DNA from: Candidatus Woesearchaeota archaeon | GTDB lineage: Archaea > Nanobdellota > Nanobdellia > SCGC-AAA011-G17 > GW2011-AR17 | DNA: 7,221 nucleotides | Direction: 5' to 3' | Assembly (NCBI GenBank): GCA_016211095.1 | Contig: JACQSW010000077.1 | Location: 1-7,221, forward strand | Part shown: piece by piece, positions 6,297-7,221 of the stretch | Layout of the letters: every line of letters begins with the position of its first letter | How positions within the stretch are numbered: the first letter of the stretch is position 1 | The notes under the pieces: generated by a model | Told to the model about the DNA's origin: nothing | Seen by the model: only the letters and a program-made list of their open reading frames with translations | Database searches by the model: none | Program-made: the position numbers and the translations under genes

Positions 6297-7081
6297 ACCA
6301 ATATTTTAAGGTGTTTTGGAGGAATCTCATATTAGAAATCTCCCGAGAGATGGCTTACAAAACAAATTTTTTAATAAAATGCTTAGCCATCTTAGTGATA
6401 GATATGGTGCCGCCGCTTGTTGCTATGCTTATCTACAAAACAACCCCTGGAATCCCTGGCTGGGGGTTTGAAGAATTCCTCCTGTTCCAAGGCGTCTTAA
6501 TCTTTGTTTTGGGTTTAAACGAGTCGCTGTTTATGCGGATGCTGAACATAGTGGTGGAGGCGGTGAAAAGCGGGACATTTGATATGACACTTGTCAAGCC
6601 GTTCCCACCGCTGGTTTATATAACGTTTGGCTCGATAAACCTTAACGGATTTGCAGGCATTCTTGTTGGGGCTTCAGTCATAGCTTACTCTATTTGGAAG
6701 ATTGGCATTAGCCTGCTTTCGCTTAACTTTATGGTCTTCTTGCTTATGGTGCTGTTAGCTATAATCTTTCAATATGGGATTGTAATCCTCATATGTGCAT
6801 TTGCGTTCCTTTTTGTCAAGTCTCACGCCCTATACGACATTTATTCAAGCATTATGAACTTTGCGAGATACCCCTTAAGCATTTATGATTCAAGCCTAAG
6901 CTTCCTCTTAACATTCATTTTTCCAATAGCGGTTTCTAGCCATTACCCAGCAGAAGCATTGCTTAAAGGCCTAAGCCTTAAATGGATTGTTGGGGTAACT
7001 TTGCCTGTAACAATCTTCTTTATCCTATGCTTATTGTGCTGGAGATACGCAATGAAAAAATACTCCAGCGTCGGCGGCTAA
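6293..7081 (+). CDS. ABC-2 family permease, second subunit (COG3694 type)
   Basis: This is a 262-residue integral membrane subunit, distinct in sequence from the first permease. Hydrophobic segments lie at roughly 26-48, 62-82, 118-136, 143-170, 201-215 and 231-251. Family marks are SGTFDMTLVKPFPPL (93-107), which parallels the LLRP loop of its partner, and ARYPLSIY (191-198) followed by a FIFPIAVSSHYPAEALL segment. The start overlaps the stop of the first permease in ATGA and has its own strong GGAGG, so it is translationally coupled and expressed at a similar level. With the ATPase it completes a three-gene exporter of unknown substrate. A short basic tail (MKKYSSVGG) faces the cytosol if the N-terminus is inside. 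Confidence 0.9.
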   Translation: MNQYFKVFWRNLILEISREMAYKTNFLIKCLAILVIDMVPPLVAMLIYKTTPGIPGWGFEEFLLFQGVLIFVLGLNESLFMRMLNIVVEAVKSGTFDMTLVKPFPPLVYITFGSINLNGFAGILVGASVIAYSIWKIGISLLSLNFMVFLLMVLLAIIFQYGIVILICAFAFLFVKSHALYDIYSSIMNFARYPLSIYDSSLSFLLTFIFPIAVSSHYPAEALLKGLSLKWIVGVTLPVTIFFILCLLCWRYAMKKYSSVGG

Positions 7082-7188
7082 AAAAAAGTTACGACAAAGA
7101 CAATTAAAAGAAGAAAAAACTCGCTTCTTAAACTTAGAACGCTACAGAAAAAATGGAGTTTTAGTTAAAAAATGATTTAGAAGAAAAA
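7082..7188. other. AT-rich region after the ABC operon; no supported gene
   Basis: Two + strand frames stay open here: one in frame with the permease (to TAA at 7166-7168), the other from 7056 to TGA at 7173-7175. Neither has an ATG, GTG or TTG in this region. A weak six-base inverted repeat AAGAAG/CTTCTT (7108-7113 and 7124-7129) is present. I see no tRNA or other RNA gene. Confidence 0.4.
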
Positions 7189-7210
7189 TTGTTTTTTTAT
7201 TCTAATATTT
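7189..7210 (+). terminator. T-rich terminator candidate after the ABC operon
   Basis: Seven T residues (7192-7198) sit in a T-rich stretch about 110 bases after the last permease stop, the form expected for intrinsic archaeal termination. The T-run is preceded by an A-rich segment that could pair weakly with it. The distance from the gene is long, so the true end could lie elsewhere. Confidence 0.45.
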
Positions 7211-7221
7211 CTATTGATATG

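Noticed and set aside
7108..7129. Inverted repeat AAGAAG/CTTCTT as a terminator hairpin.
   Set aside because: It has only six pairs, mostly A-T, with a ten-base loop and no T-run directly after it; it is too weak to call.
7197..7221. Possible end of a - strand gene (frame closing at 7199-7197), or an ATG at 7219 starting a next gene.
   Set aside because: Only a few codons are visible in either case; the window ends too soon to support a gene.
1..7221. CRISPR arrays, insertion sequences, tRNA or rRNA genes.
   Set aside because: No regularly spaced repeats, transposase motifs, cloverleaf or rRNA segments were seen on either strand.

Overview
The window looks archaeal. It carries the C-terminal part of ribosomal protein S17e, which is found in archaea and eukaryotes but not bacteria, a complete Alba chromatin protein, TATA-box promoters about 25 bases before expected transcript starts, T-run terminators, and the archaeal form of the YchF GTPase. 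The DNA is AT-rich and tightly packed. Arginine codons are mostly AGG/AGA, and TAA, TAG and TGA all serve as stops. The compact style would fit a small-genome (DPANN-type) archaeon, but that placement is an inference from style only.

Layout. All genes are on the + strand. Unit 1 (1-508) is the end of the S17e gene, then Alba 15 bases later, then a T-rich terminator. Unit 2 starts at a clear TATA box (525-532). It holds a 570-residue CPA2/KefB-type cation:proton antiporter with a TrkA-N cytosolic domain, and 23 bases later a 300-residue radical SAM protein with a SPASM-like cysteine tail. A 22-codon ORF of uncertain reality follows the radical SAM stop. Next comes a YchF-family GTPase whose frame is broken by one extra base just before the P-loop (3286-3288). 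Unit 3 starts at a TATA box (4481-4488). It holds an ABC exporter of the COG4586/COG4587/COG3694 type: one ATPase and two different ABC-2 permeases in overlapping frames, followed by about 140 bases of AT-rich DNA with a T-run. No stretch without a gene exceeds 300 bases.

How the genes work together. S17e and Alba are housekeeping proteins (ribosome and chromatin/RNA binding). The antiporter handles ion and pH balance, probably gated by a nucleotide-binding domain. The three ABC genes almost certainly make one complex of unknown substrate. The radical SAM enzyme has no recognisable substrate gene beside it. YchF is a translation-associated GTPase.

I see no clearly new multi-gene system. The points most worth a second look are the ychF frame break, the orphan radical SAM protein with the short ORF behind it, and residue changes in Alba and in the antiporter's nucleotide-binding motif.
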